Origin: a virus
DNA: 28,288 bases
Virus record (IMG/VR): IMGVR_UViG_3300037258_001179
Location: 1-28,288 of that record
Reading direction: 5' to 3' (one strand)
Below the pieces are notes generated by a model, which did not search any database, was not told the origin of the DNA, and saw only the letters and a list, made by a program, of their open reading frames with translations. Shown one piece after another: positions 13,847-22,209 of this stretch. A program made the position numbers and the translations under genes. The stretch's first letter is position 1. The number at the start of each line of letters is the position of its first letter.

Positions 13847-16324
13847 ATGGGCTACATCGCGGGAGTTCACCTCCTGCCCGCCACCGGCGAGTTCACTTAC
13901 GACACGGTCGCTTACGAGGGCGCGCGGCCGGGCGCGCCTTCCTCGCCGATCAACACCTTTTTCGCACCCGGCGGGTCGAAGACCGACTGCAGTTACGCCA
14001 TCGATCAATTGGTCGCGGCGCATCCCGAATGCGCGACGGTCGCGCTGGTTTGCGCGTGGTTCGCTGATTCACTCGACGCCGCGACCTGTCGAGTCTACCC
14101 CGCCACGACCTTTGTCGGAGGGACATTCCAACAGATCGGCGGCGCGGCGGATCTCTGGCGCGTGTCCAGCCTGGACCAGACCTCGCCCGGCCTCATCGCG
14201 CTTCCGATAAACGGATCGAGCTTCGTTTACGGGGGCACGCCGTCCGATCAGAGCGTCGTGCGTTGCCTCAGGGATTTGCGGGCGCGCGGCTTCAGGATTG
14301 TGTTCTACCCCTTCCTCCTGATGACCGCTTCTGGCTACCCCTGGCGGGGGCTCATCACCCACGCGCCCGATATGACCTCCGCCGCGACCACCGCGGTCTC
14401 CGCGTTTCTCGGATCGGCCTCCCCGACGCAGTTCACCCTCGATCCGGTCAACCTGACGGTCGCCTATTCGGGTTCGCCGACGGACTATTCCTATCGCCGG
14501 ATGATCTTGCACTACGCTTGGCTCTGCGTGGTCGCGGGCGGCGTCGATCTCTTCCTGCTCGGCTCGGAGTTGCGGGGCCTCGAGTCGATACGAGGCGTCG
14601 ACTGGACCGCCGCGGGGACGACCGACGGTTTGGGAAAAGCCGTCTGGGACTATCCGTTCGTGGCGGGCCTCAACACGCTCGCCGCCGACGTGCGCGGCAT
14701 CTTCGACGGCCAAGGCCTGACGAAGAACCTTTCGACGCTGACGAACTTGGTCGCCTATTCCGCCGACTGGTCGGATTGGATGGGGTTTCAGCATCCGGGC
14801 GCCGAGGGCCAATGGCCGCATCTCGACTCGCTGTGGGCGAATTCGGCGATCGACATGGTCGGTTTCGACAACTACCTTCCCCTGACCGATTGGACCACGG
14901 GCAACGGCGGGCTCGACGCGGTGGAGTGGCTGACCCCGGCGCCGTCCGGCCCCTGGCCGCCCAGCGACCCGTCGATGAGCGGCCTCGGGCAATCAGGGCC
15001 GCCGACGATCTATTCGCTATCCTATCTGAAAGCCAACATCGAGGGCGGGGAGAAATTCAACTGGTTCTACGATGACGGAGTGAACGCCGGGCCAGGATTC
15101 GATCCCGACGGCTCCGACACGATCGTGTCGCTGCCCCAGGGCGATCGGTTGGCGCAAACACGAAGCGCCTATTCCGCCGATCAACAATTGCTCGCCAACA
15201 AGCAGCTGCGCTGGTGGTGGAACAATTCGCACCAGGCGATCTACGACAACGGCGACGGCCACGGTTGGGCGCCACACGGACCGACCACCGAATGGGTTCC
15301 CCAATCGAAACCGATCGCCTTCATCGAATATGGCGTTCCCGCGTGCGACAAGGGAACGAACCAGCCGAACGTGTTTTTCGATCCGAAGTCGACCGGCAGC
15401 GCGACGCCCTATTGGTCGCTCTGGCAAGAGGTCCCCGGGGGTGGCTACACTCCACTTCGCGACGACACGATCGCGACGCTCGCATTGCAGGCGATCTATC
15501 AATATTGGAACGCTGACGGCCACAACGCCACGTCGTCCGGCGGCGTCCCGATGGTCGAGTTCGCGTTCTCTTGCGTTTGGAACTGGGACGCGCGCCCGTT
15601 TCCGGTTTTCCCCGTCCTCGCGAGCCAGTGGGGCGACGCGGGAAATTGGCAAGCCGGGAACTGGCTCAACGGGCGCGGGCCTTCGCTGCCTCCGGTTGCA
15701 CCCTCGCCTCCACCCACGCCGGGCAACTATCCGAGTTTTCCGACGCTTTCGACTCTCGGATGGTCGACGCATGTCAAGCCGAGATTCGCGACAGACGTCG
15801 CCGATCACGCCTCGGGCCGTTCGACGAGGCGGTCGCGCCGCGCGGCGGCGTACTATGACGTCGAATTGACCTTCGATCTGCTGCGCTCCGATGCGGCGGA
15901 CCTCGAGATGCAAGCGATCGCCGGCTTCTTTGAAATGACGAGCGGGGCGGCGACGCCGTTCTGGCTCGCGCCGCCCGCCTTGTCCGCGGTCTCGGACCAG
16001 ACGCTCGGCGTCGGCGACGATGTGTCCTCGAGGTTCGCGCTTATTCGCTCCTTCGGCGGATACGACGAGCCCGTCGCGGGAACTTCCAGCGTCTCGGCGG
16101 CCTATCTCGATGGCGTCGCCCAATCGGTCGGCTCGTGGTCGGTCACCTCGGGCTACGCACCCGCGATCGTCTTCGCGGTCGCGCCGCCGATCGGGGCGGT
16201 CGTCTCGGCGGACTTCGAGGCGCTGTGGCTCTGCCGCTTCGCCGAGGACGCGCTCGATCTCGAGGAGTTCATGTCGATGCTGTTCGAGCTTCGAACCGTC
16301 AACCTGTCGACGGTGAGGCCATGA
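13847..16324 (+). CDS. GTA TIM-barrel tail protein fused to a DUF2460-like domain
   Basis: The 825-residue product has two parts. Residues 1 to about 610 match the glycoside-hydrolase-like TIM-barrel domain of GTA host-specificity proteins. Diagnostic stretches are YSADWSDWMGFQHPGAEGQ, IDMVGFDNYLPLTDW, LKANIEGGEKFNWFY and PIAFIEYGVPACDKGTNQ. A Pro-rich linker (near 614-626) leads to a DUF2460-like domain (about 629-825, starting YPSFPTLSTLGWSTHVKPRF) that is paralogous to the next gene. In Rhodobacter GTA the barrel is part of gp15, whereas here it is separate and upstream. It may bind or cleave envelope or capsule glycans; activity is unproven. The stop overlaps the next start (ATGA). Confidence 0.85.
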   Translation: MGYIAGVHLLPATGEFTYDTVAYEGARPGAPSSPINTFFAPGGSKTDCSYAIDQLVAAHPECATVALVCAWFADSLDAATCRVYPATTFVGGTFQQIGGAADLWRVSSLDQTSPGLIALPINGSSFVYGGTPSDQSVVRCLRDLRARGFRIVFYPFLLMTASGYPWRGLITHAPDMTSAATTAVSAFLGSASPTQFTLDPVNLTVAYSGSPTDYSYRRMILHYAWLCVVAGGVDLFLLGSELRGLESIRGVDWTAAGTTDGLGKAVWDYPFVAGLNTLAADVRGIFDGQGLTKNLSTLTNLVAYSADWSDWMGFQHPGAEGQWPHLDSLWANSAIDMVGFDNYLPLTDWTTGNGGLDAVEWLTPAPSGPWPPSDPSMSGLGQSGPPTIYSLSYLKANIEGGEKFNWFYDDGVNAGPGFDPDGSDTIVSLPQGDRLAQTRSAYSADQQLLANKQLRWWWNNSHQAIYDNGDGHGWAPHGPTTEWVPQSKPIAFIEYGVPACDKGTNQPNVFFDPKSTGSATPYWSLWQEVPGGGYTPLRDDTIATLALQAIYQYWNADGHNATSSGGVPMVEFAFSCVWNWDARPFPVFPVLASQWGDAGNWQAGNWLNGRGPSLPPVAPSPPPTPGNYPSFPTLSTLGWSTHVKPRFATDVADHASGRSTRRSRRAAAYYDVELTFDLLRSDAADLEMQAIAGFFEMTSGAATPFWLAPPALSAVSDQTLGVGDDVSSRFALIRSFGGYDEPVAGTSSVSAAYLDGVAQSVGSWSVTSGYAPAIVFAVAPPIGAVVSADFEALWLCRFAEDALDLEEFMSMLFELRTVNLSTVRP

Positions 16325-16938
16325 CGACGCCGCCCTCGTTCCCGACGCTGCCGGGACAAGGCTGGAGCGTCCACAAGAAACCTACGTTCGCGACGATCGT
16401 CGCGAGCCACGTCTCCGGACGCGAGGTGCGCGACGCGTTGTATCAAAATCCGATCTGGCAATTCGAGTTGCGTTTCGACGGGTTGGGCTCGGATTCAATT
16501 TCGTACCCCGGCCTCGGCGCCCAATCCTTGCAGGGCCTGATGGGCCTGTTCCTGCAATGCCAGGGCCAGTTGGGGACATTCCTCTATATCGATCCCAGCG
16601 ACAATTCCGCTACGAACCAGACATTCGCGACCGCCGACGGCGTGACGACGAGCTTCACTTTCGCCCGCGCGCTCGGCGGATTTCTCGAGCCGGTCGGCTG
16701 GGTTACGAGCGTCTCTCAAGTGACTATCGCCGGCGTCGCCCAAGGCTCGGGTTGGTCATTGGCCGCCCCGGCCAGCCTCGTATTCGCGGCAGCGCCGGCG
16801 AGCGGCGCGGCGATCGGCGCGTCATTCGCCTACGCGTTCGAATGCCGGTTTGACGACGACTCGGCGGATTTCGAGGAAGTCATGCGAAATCTCTGGACGC
16901 TGGAGAGTCTCAAGTTCCGGTCGGTGCGCACGTCATGA
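16321..16938 (+). CDS. Distal tail protein, DUF2460 family (GTA gp12-like)
   Basis: The 205-residue protein has the DUF2460 pattern: an N-terminal FPTLPGQGWSVHKKPTFAT region, a central QGLMGLFLQCQGQLGTFLY segment, and a C-terminal beta-domain with DGVTTSFTFARALGGFLEPV and VFAAAPASGAAIGASFAYAFECRF. In GTA this family forms the distal tail ring that joins the tube to the baseplate. Overlaps of ATGA on both sides show tight coupling with the TIM-barrel gene and the hub gene. It is a close relative of the last 197 residues of the previous protein, so the window holds two copies of the domain. Confidence 0.85.
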   Translation: MTTPPSFPTLPGQGWSVHKKPTFATIVASHVSGREVRDALYQNPIWQFELRFDGLGSDSISYPGLGAQSLQGLMGLFLQCQGQLGTFLYIDPSDNSATNQTFATADGVTTSFTFARALGGFLEPVGWVTSVSQVTIAGVAQGSGWSLAAPASLVFAAAPASGAAIGASFAYAFECRFDDDSADFEEVMRNLWTLESLKFRSVRTS

Positions 16939-17804
16939 AGACCGCGTCGACCGCGCTCCTCGCCTTCCTGAACGCGGCGCGAGCGAATCCCGATGCGCCA
17001 ATCGCCTTCGCCGATTGCTTCACGTTCACGCTCTCGACGGGAACGATCCTCACCTATACCAACGTCGACCAACCCATCGTCTACAACGGCTCCCTCTTCG
17101 CGGCCGATGGTCCGTTGGTGCAGGGACTCAAATACAAGGCGGCGGTCGGTTTGGAAGTCGACAAGCAACAAATCACGATCGCGGCGCGACCCGCCGACCT
17201 CATCAATGGCGCGGCGTTCCTCACGGCGCTACGTGACGGGGCAATGGACGGCGCGACCGTGCAGCGCGACCGCGTGTTCATGAGCGCGCTGGCGCAAACG
17301 CCCGTCGGCGGCGTCACTTTGTTTCACGGCCGGGTCTCGACCGTCGACATGGTCGGGCGCACCAGCGCGACCCTGACGATCGCCTCGGACCTCGTGGTGC
17401 TCGACTACGACATGCCGCGGAATCTCTATTCGCCGACCTGTCTGCACACGCTCTACGATGCCGGCTGCGGTGTCATCCGCGGGACCTACGCCTCGAGCGG
17501 AACCGTGGCGGCGGGCTCCACCGCGAGCACGATCAACTATGTGGGCGCCGCGGCGAGCCAAACGCAGGGCTCGCTGGTGATCAGTTCAGGGGTCAATGCC
17601 AACGTGCGCGCGACTGTGAAGAGCGTCGTGGTCGGCGTCTCGCTCAACCTGATCTATCCGCTACCTTCGCTCCCGGCGGCCGGCGATGCGTTCACCGTCT
17701 ATGCCGATTGCGACCATACGCGCGCGACCTGCCAATCGCGGTTCAACAACCTCATCAATTTTCGCGGGTTCCCGTTCGTTCCGCCGCCGCAGATTGCGTA
17801 TTAG
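16935..17804 (+). CDS. Baseplate hub protein, DUF2163 / phage BR0599 family (GTA gp13-like)
   Basis: The 289-residue protein starts with the family pattern of a helix, FADCFTFTLSTGTILTYTN, and a strand-rich domain. It ends with a Cys-containing domain: Cys169, Cys178, Cys259 and Cys266, in SPTCLHTLYDAGCGV and DCDHTRATCQSRFNNLINF. Four such cysteines are a family trait, and the related lambda tail tip protein gpL binds an iron-sulfur cluster, so Fe-S ligation is a reasonable inference here. The hub lies at the tail tip between the distal tail ring and the megatron-like protein. The start overlaps the upstream stop by ATGA. Confidence 0.85.
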   Translation: MKTASTALLAFLNAARANPDAPIAFADCFTFTLSTGTILTYTNVDQPIVYNGSLFAADGPLVQGLKYKAAVGLEVDKQQITIAARPADLINGAAFLTALRDGAMDGATVQRDRVFMSALAQTPVGGVTLFHGRVSTVDMVGRTSATLTIASDLVVLDYDMPRNLYSPTCLHTLYDAGCGVIRGTYASSGTVAAGSTASTINYVGAAASQTQGSLVISSGVNANVRATVKSVVVGVSLNLIYPLPSLPAAGDAFTVYADCDHTRATCQSRFNNLINFRGFPFVPPPQIAY

Positions 17805-17838
17805 ACGGTCGGGGATCGACGAAGAAAAGGCGTGGCGA

Positions 17839-18327
17839 ATGGCGAAGACCGAATCGAGTACCGACGTCTCGCGACGGCTTCCCTCACACTCTCGCTCCGC
17901 TGTCGTGGCCGCCGCGCGCGAGTGGATCGGAACCCCCTACCATCACATGGCCGACGTCAAGGGCGTCGGCTGCGATTGCGCGATGTTGTTGGTGCGCGTG
18001 TTCTGCGATCTCGGACTCGTCGAACCGTTCGATCCGCGCCCCTATACCCGCGATTGGCATTTGCATCGCGGCGAGGAGCGCTACCTCGGGTTCCTGCTCG
18101 CGCGCGCGCATTCCGTCACGGCGCCGCTGGCAGGCGACGTGATTTTATTCAAATATGGCCGGTGTTTCAGCCATGGCGGCATCGTTACACGGCCGAGTCC
18201 TCTGACGATGGTGCACGCCTTCCATCCCGCGCGCGTGGTGCTGGAGGAGGAGATCGAGCGCAACGCCGAGGTGGCCGCGCGTCTCGGCGAGGCGAGGTTC
18301 GCGAGTTATTGGAGTCCCTCGCGATGA
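17839..18327 (+). CDS. Tail-tip NlpC/P60 peptidoglycan peptidase (GTA gp14-like)
   Basis: The 162-residue enzyme belongs to the NlpC/P60 cysteine peptidases, which cut peptide stems of peptidoglycan during DNA entry. The nucleophile is Cys47 in GVGCDCAML and the general base is His112 in CFSHGGIV, with a third polar residue near His126. Upstream REWIGTPYHHMADVKGVGCD matches the phage tail subfamily. I chose the ATG at 17839, which is preceded by an AAAAGG-like site; there is a 34-base gap after the hub gene. Its stop shares ATGA with the tip gene, consistent with delivery in the same baseplate complex. Confidence 0.85.
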   Translation: MAKTESSTDVSRRLPSHSRSAVVAAAREWIGTPYHHMADVKGVGCDCAMLLVRVFCDLGLVEPFDPRPYTRDWHLHRGEERYLGFLLARAHSVTAPLAGDVILFKYGRCFSHGGIVTRPSPLTMVHAFHPARVVLEEEIERNAEVAARLGEARFASYWSPSR

Positions 18328-20693
18328 GCTGGTTCCGACAAAAGGGAGCGGTGAAGCCGGACTACACCGGTCTCCAGTTGCAGACTTCGGTCAACACCCT
18401 GCCGATTCCGATCGTTTGGGGCCAGAGCAAGCTGGCGGCGAACGTCGTCTGGTACACCAATTTCCAGACCCATGGCGGCGGAGGCGGCAAGGGCGGCCTC
18501 TTCTCGACCCCGAACGCCAACTACACCTACACCGCCGATCTCATCATGGCGCTCTGCGAAGGTCCGATCTCCGGGATCGGCGTGATCTGGCGGGACCAAT
18601 CGACTTACACAATGTCCGAACTCGGACTGACGTTCTTCAACGGAACGACTCCGCAGGCGGTTTGGGGCTATCTCGCCGCCAGCTATCCCGTGCAAGCGCT
18701 CGCCTATCAGGGCACGGCCTACGTCTGCGCGGCAAGCTATCAACTCGGCGACACCGCCGATATCGGCAATCACAATTTCGAGATCATCGGAGTTCTCGCC
18801 GGAACTGGCGTCAATGGGATCGACGCCGATCCAGCGCAAGTGATCAACGACTTTCTGACCAATCCGCAATATGGCGTTGGCTTCTCCGGCGGCAGCATCA
18901 ACGCGACGACGCTGTTCGGCTCAGGCGGCGACGCCTCCCTGCAAACCTATTGCAAGGCGCTGGGGCTCGCCTTCAGCCCCGCGCTGACCGACCAAGAGCA
19001 GGGCTCGAGCATTCTCTCGCGATGGCTGCAAATTCTCAATTGCGCGGCGGTCTGGAGCGGTGGGCAACTCAAGTTCATACCCTACGGCGACACGACTATC
19101 TCCTCGGGGAATGTCTCGCGCACCATTCAGTTCGCCGTACCAACGCCTGTCCAAGCGAGTTCGGGCGCGACGCCCCCGCCCTCGATCACCGTCTGCACGA
19201 CCTCCGAATTCGTCGCCGATGGCGGCGTGACGTACGCCTTCACAGGGGTCGCGCTCACCTACATCGGCGCGACGGCGCCTTCCTCGGGAGGACAATACGG
19301 GCTATCGCCAGCCGGCACATACCTCTTCTGTCCCGGCGACGAAAGTCAGGCCGTCTCGATCACTTTCACTTACGCGACGCCGACCAGCTACGTGCCGAAC
19401 CTCGCGCCGGTCTACAGTCTGACCGATCTCGATTTTGTCGACGAAGGCGGAAACAAGGACCCGGTCCAAGCCTCGCGCGTCGATCCCTTTTCCCTCGCGA
19501 CGATTCAACGCGTCGAGTGTCTGTCGCGCTCCAACCAATATGGAGCGACGCCGGTCGAAGCGCGCGATCAATCGCAGATCGAGCTTTACGGTCCGCTGGT
19601 CGGCTCGACCATCCAGGCGCATGAAATCTGCGACGAGATCAATATTGGCCCGATCGTCGCGCAAACGATCCTGCAGCGGCAGCTTTACGTCCGCGCGCAC
19701 TTCACGTTCAAGCTTTCGTGGGAATATGGCCTGCTCGACCCGATGGATATCGTCGAGATCAGCGACGCCAATCTCGGCCTGTCGAACTATCCCGTCCGGA
19801 TCGTTTCGATCGAGGAGGATGACAAAGGCCTCCTGACGATCACCGCCGAGGAGTTGACGGTCGGCGTCTCGTCGCCAGTCCTGTATCCGAATTCGGGCCC
19901 GACGGGTTTTCTACCCAATCAAGGCGTCGCGGCGGACCCAGTCAACGCGCCATTGATCTACGAACCTCCGCCCGAATTGACCGGCAATATAGCCCAGGTC
20001 TGGGTCGGCGCCTCCGGCGGCGCTGGCGGCGTCGCCGACCCGAATTGGGGCGGCGCCTATGTCTGGCTCTCGCTCGATAACGTCACCTATTCTCGGATCG
20101 CCACCATTACGCAACCCTTGCGACAGGGTTCTCTCACCGCGTCGCTCGCCTCGGCGAGCGGTTGGGACACGACCGATACGCTTTCGGTCACGCTGGCGGA
20201 GAGCGCCGGCGTACTGTCGGGCACTTCGATCGCGGGCGCCCAACAGGGCGTTACTCTTTCGCTCGTGGACAGTGAATTGCTCGCGTATGAGAGCGCCATT
20301 TTGACGGGCGTCAGCTCCTATAGTCTCGACAATCTCCAGCGCGCCCTCTACGCAACGCCTCCGGCCTCTCACGCGATCGGCGCTGCCTTCGCCCGGCTCG
20401 ACTCCGCGATCGTCAAATATGACTTGCCCGCCAACTATATCGGCCAGACGCTCTACCTGAAATTTCAGAGCTTCAACATCTTCGGCGCGGGCGTACAGGG
20501 CTTGGCGGCGTGCGCGGTGTATAGCTACACGCCGACAGGCGCGGGATCCATCGGCCCAGTCGCCCAGAGCCTCGCGGCGGGAAGTTCGCTCGACTACGGC
20601 CTCGCGAGCGCCGTCGTCTCCGAGACCGACGATTTCGGCGATCTCACCTCTCCCTATGTCACCACGATCGATCTCGGGAATCTCGACTCATGA
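18324..20693 (+). CDS. Tail tip / host specificity protein (gpJ- or megatron-like)
   Basis: The 789-residue protein matches the C-terminal portion of GTA gp15 and related phage tail tip proteins (Phage-tail_3 type). It starts PDYTGLQLQTSVNTLPIPIVWGQ and has a Gly-rich loop (51-58). The core has LIMALCEGPISGIGVIW and NDFLTNPQYGVGF, and a later stretch has FKLSWEYGLLDPMDIVEISD. A beta module (304-350, GGQYGLSPAGTYLFCPGDE) related to ones in two other virion proteins interrupts the core. The rest is strand-rich and probably contacts the host surface. The TIM barrel found at this position in GTA gp15 is missing and is encoded by the gene at 13847. The stop overlaps the fibre start (ATGA). Confidence 0.85.
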   Translation: MSWFRQKGAVKPDYTGLQLQTSVNTLPIPIVWGQSKLAANVVWYTNFQTHGGGGGKGGLFSTPNANYTYTADLIMALCEGPISGIGVIWRDQSTYTMSELGLTFFNGTTPQAVWGYLAASYPVQALAYQGTAYVCAASYQLGDTADIGNHNFEIIGVLAGTGVNGIDADPAQVINDFLTNPQYGVGFSGGSINATTLFGSGGDASLQTYCKALGLAFSPALTDQEQGSSILSRWLQILNCAAVWSGGQLKFIPYGDTTISSGNVSRTIQFAVPTPVQASSGATPPPSITVCTTSEFVADGGVTYAFTGVALTYIGATAPSSGGQYGLSPAGTYLFCPGDESQAVSITFTYATPTSYVPNLAPVYSLTDLDFVDEGGNKDPVQASRVDPFSLATIQRVECLSRSNQYGATPVEARDQSQIELYGPLVGSTIQAHEICDEINIGPIVAQTILQRQLYVRAHFTFKLSWEYGLLDPMDIVEISDANLGLSNYPVRIVSIEEDDKGLLTITAEELTVGVSSPVLYPNSGPTGFLPNQGVAADPVNAPLIYEPPPELTGNIAQVWVGASGGAGGVADPNWGGAYVWLSLDNVTYSRIATITQPLRQGSLTASLASASGWDTTDTLSVTLAESAGVLSGTSIAGAQQGVTLSLVDSELLAYESAILTGVSSYSLDNLQRALYATPPASHAIGAAFARLDSAIVKYDLPANYIGQTLYLKFQSFNIFGAGVQGLAACAVYSYTPTGAGSIGPVAQSLAAGSSLDYGLASAVVSETDDFGDLTSPYVTTIDLGNLDS

Positions 20694-21751
20694 GCGTTCA
20701 AGTCAAACGTCGTCGCGACACCGCGGGCAACGTCGCCGCCTTTACCGGAGCGCAGGGCGAAATCGTCGTCGACACGACCAACAACCGCATGGTGCTGCAG
20801 GATGGCCTCACCGCTGGGGGCTGGCCGGCCGCCAAGCTCGGCGAGGTGGTGACATGCGCGCGAACCTCGGTCAGCGACGCAGCCTATTCCGTGCTCGCGA
20901 CCGACCGACTCGTCGCATTCACCTCGCTGACGGCCTCGCGAGCGGTGACCCTCTGCACCGCCGCGTCCTATCCGCCCGGCGTGCGTTTGATGATCGTCGA
21001 CGAGACCGGCGCCTGTTCCGCGTCAAAGACCATCACGGTCGACCGCGCCGGCGGCGACACGATCGACGGCGCGACGAGTTTCGCTCTCAATGCCGCGTTC
21101 GCGGGGCTGGAGATCGAAAGCAACGGGACGAACGCTTGGACTATCCTTTCCCCCGCGCCGAGCGTCATCGCGTCGGTGGTCGGCGTCGGCACGGCCCCGG
21201 ATCCCACCAACCCGTTGTCGGTCTACGGCGGCGCGGCCCTGTTCAACGGAGCGAATTTCAATGTTACCGTCAACAAGTCGATCGCGACCAATACCGCGTC
21301 GTTGATCTTCCAAGACGGTTTCTCCGGGCGGGCGCAGATCGGACTCAACGGCAGCGACAATCTCAGCTTCAAGGTTTCGCCGAACGGATCCACCTGGACC
21401 GCCGGAATTTCCCTGGACGCCGCCACGGGCGTTCCCACCTTCGCCAATCTTCGAACTCCCGTCTCCGACGCGGCATATTCCGCGCTGATCACCGATCGGC
21501 TGGTCGCCTACACGACGATCACCGCCGCGCGCGTGGTCACGTTGCCGAGCGCTGCTGCGTATCCGCCCGGCCAGTCACTGACGATCGTCGACGAATCCGG
21601 TTCCTGCTCCTCGCTACTGACCATCACGATCTCGCGGTCCGGGACCGACGCGATCAATGGCGGAACTTCGGCGGTTCTGTCTTCCGCGTATGGCTTCACG
21701 ACTGTCGAGAGCAATGGCGCCAGCAAATGGACCGTGCTCGCGCACGGTTGA
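20690..21751 (+). CDS. Tail fibre with Mtd-like N-terminus and an internal duplication
   Basis: The 353-residue protein begins with VQVKRRRDTAGNVAAFTGAQ and ends its first module near MVLQDGLTAGGW. This is the pattern of the N-terminal attachment domain of phage fibres such as major tropism determinant. Two related repeats of about 95 residues follow (59-153 and 256-350), both starting VSDAAYSxLxTDRLVA and ending SNGxxxWTxL. They flank a domain with SLIFQDGFSGRAQIGLNG, seen in phage receptor-binding proteins. The repeat cores probably form beta-prism-like sheets of a trimeric fibre. It is coupled to the tip gene by ATGA. No variable-region or reverse-transcriptase signature is present, so diversity generation is not supported. 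Confidence 0.7.
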   Translation: MSVQVKRRRDTAGNVAAFTGAQGEIVVDTTNNRMVLQDGLTAGGWPAAKLGEVVTCARTSVSDAAYSVLATDRLVAFTSLTASRAVTLCTAASYPPGVRLMIVDETGACSASKTITVDRAGGDTIDGATSFALNAAFAGLEIESNGTNAWTILSPAPSVIASVVGVGTAPDPTNPLSVYGGAALFNGANFNVTVNKSIATNTASLIFQDGFSGRAQIGLNGSDNLSFKVSPNGSTWTAGISLDAATGVPTFANLRTPVSDAAYSALITDRLVAYTTITAARVVTLPSAAAYPPGQSLTIVDESGSCSSLLTITISRSGTDAINGGTSAVLSSAYGFTTVESNGASKWTVLAHG

Positions 21752-21822
21752 TCATTCGGGCCTTCCTCGCTCCATCCGACCGAATACGTCAGGCGCCGCC
21801 CCAAAACTTCGAGGAATTGCAA

Positions 21823-22209
21823 ATGTGTCATAAACCGCTTCGGGCGGCGCTCGTCTGCGCCCTGCTCGCCGCGCCGGCGATGGCGCAGACTTACAGGGAT
21901 TCCGGCGGCACCGTCGTGCCCGGGGTCGTGCCCCTGCCCTTCGCCTATACGCCGATGCCGCCCGGTCAGCACAATTTGGCGCCGGCCTCGGCGACCGCGC
22001 TCACTATTCCCGCGGGCGCGCGGCTGGCGACCATTTGCGCATCCACCGCGCCGGTCAAGTACACCACGGACGGCGTCACGACGCCGACCGCGAGCGTGGG
22101 ACAGCCACTGGCGGCAGGCGCTTGCGTAATCTTGTCCGGCCCCGCCGTTATCGCCAATTTCCTTGCGATTTCCGCGGGGGGAACGCTCGACGTGGAGTAT
22201 TTTCAATGA
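21823..22209 (+). CDS. Small exported tail-cluster protein with QTYRDSGGTVVP motif
   Basis: The 128-residue product begins with a clear Sec signal peptide (KPLRAALVCALLAAPAMA), predicted to be cut before QTYRDSGGTVVPG. The mature part is strand-rich (TALTIPAGARLATICAST, VILSGPAVIANFLAISAGGT). GAGGA lies about 8 bases upstream of the ATG. The same signal-plus-motif pattern recurs in the protein at 24381. Its stop overlaps the tailspike start (ATGA). I recall such small proteins near alphaproteobacterial phage fibre genes but know no function. It could be a fibre accessory, a chaperone or a periplasmic protein. Confidence 0.7.
   Translation: MCHKPLRAALVCALLAAPAMAQTYRDSGGTVVPGVVPLPFAYTPMPPGQHNLAPASATALTIPAGARLATICASTAPVKYTTDGVTTPTASVGQPLAAGACVILSGPAVIANFLAISAGGTLDVEYFQ

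Noticed and set aside
20690-21751. Diversity-generating retroelement linked to the Mtd-like fibre
   Set aside because: Only the N-terminal attachment module is Mtd-like; no variable/template repeat pair and no reverse transcriptase is present in the window.
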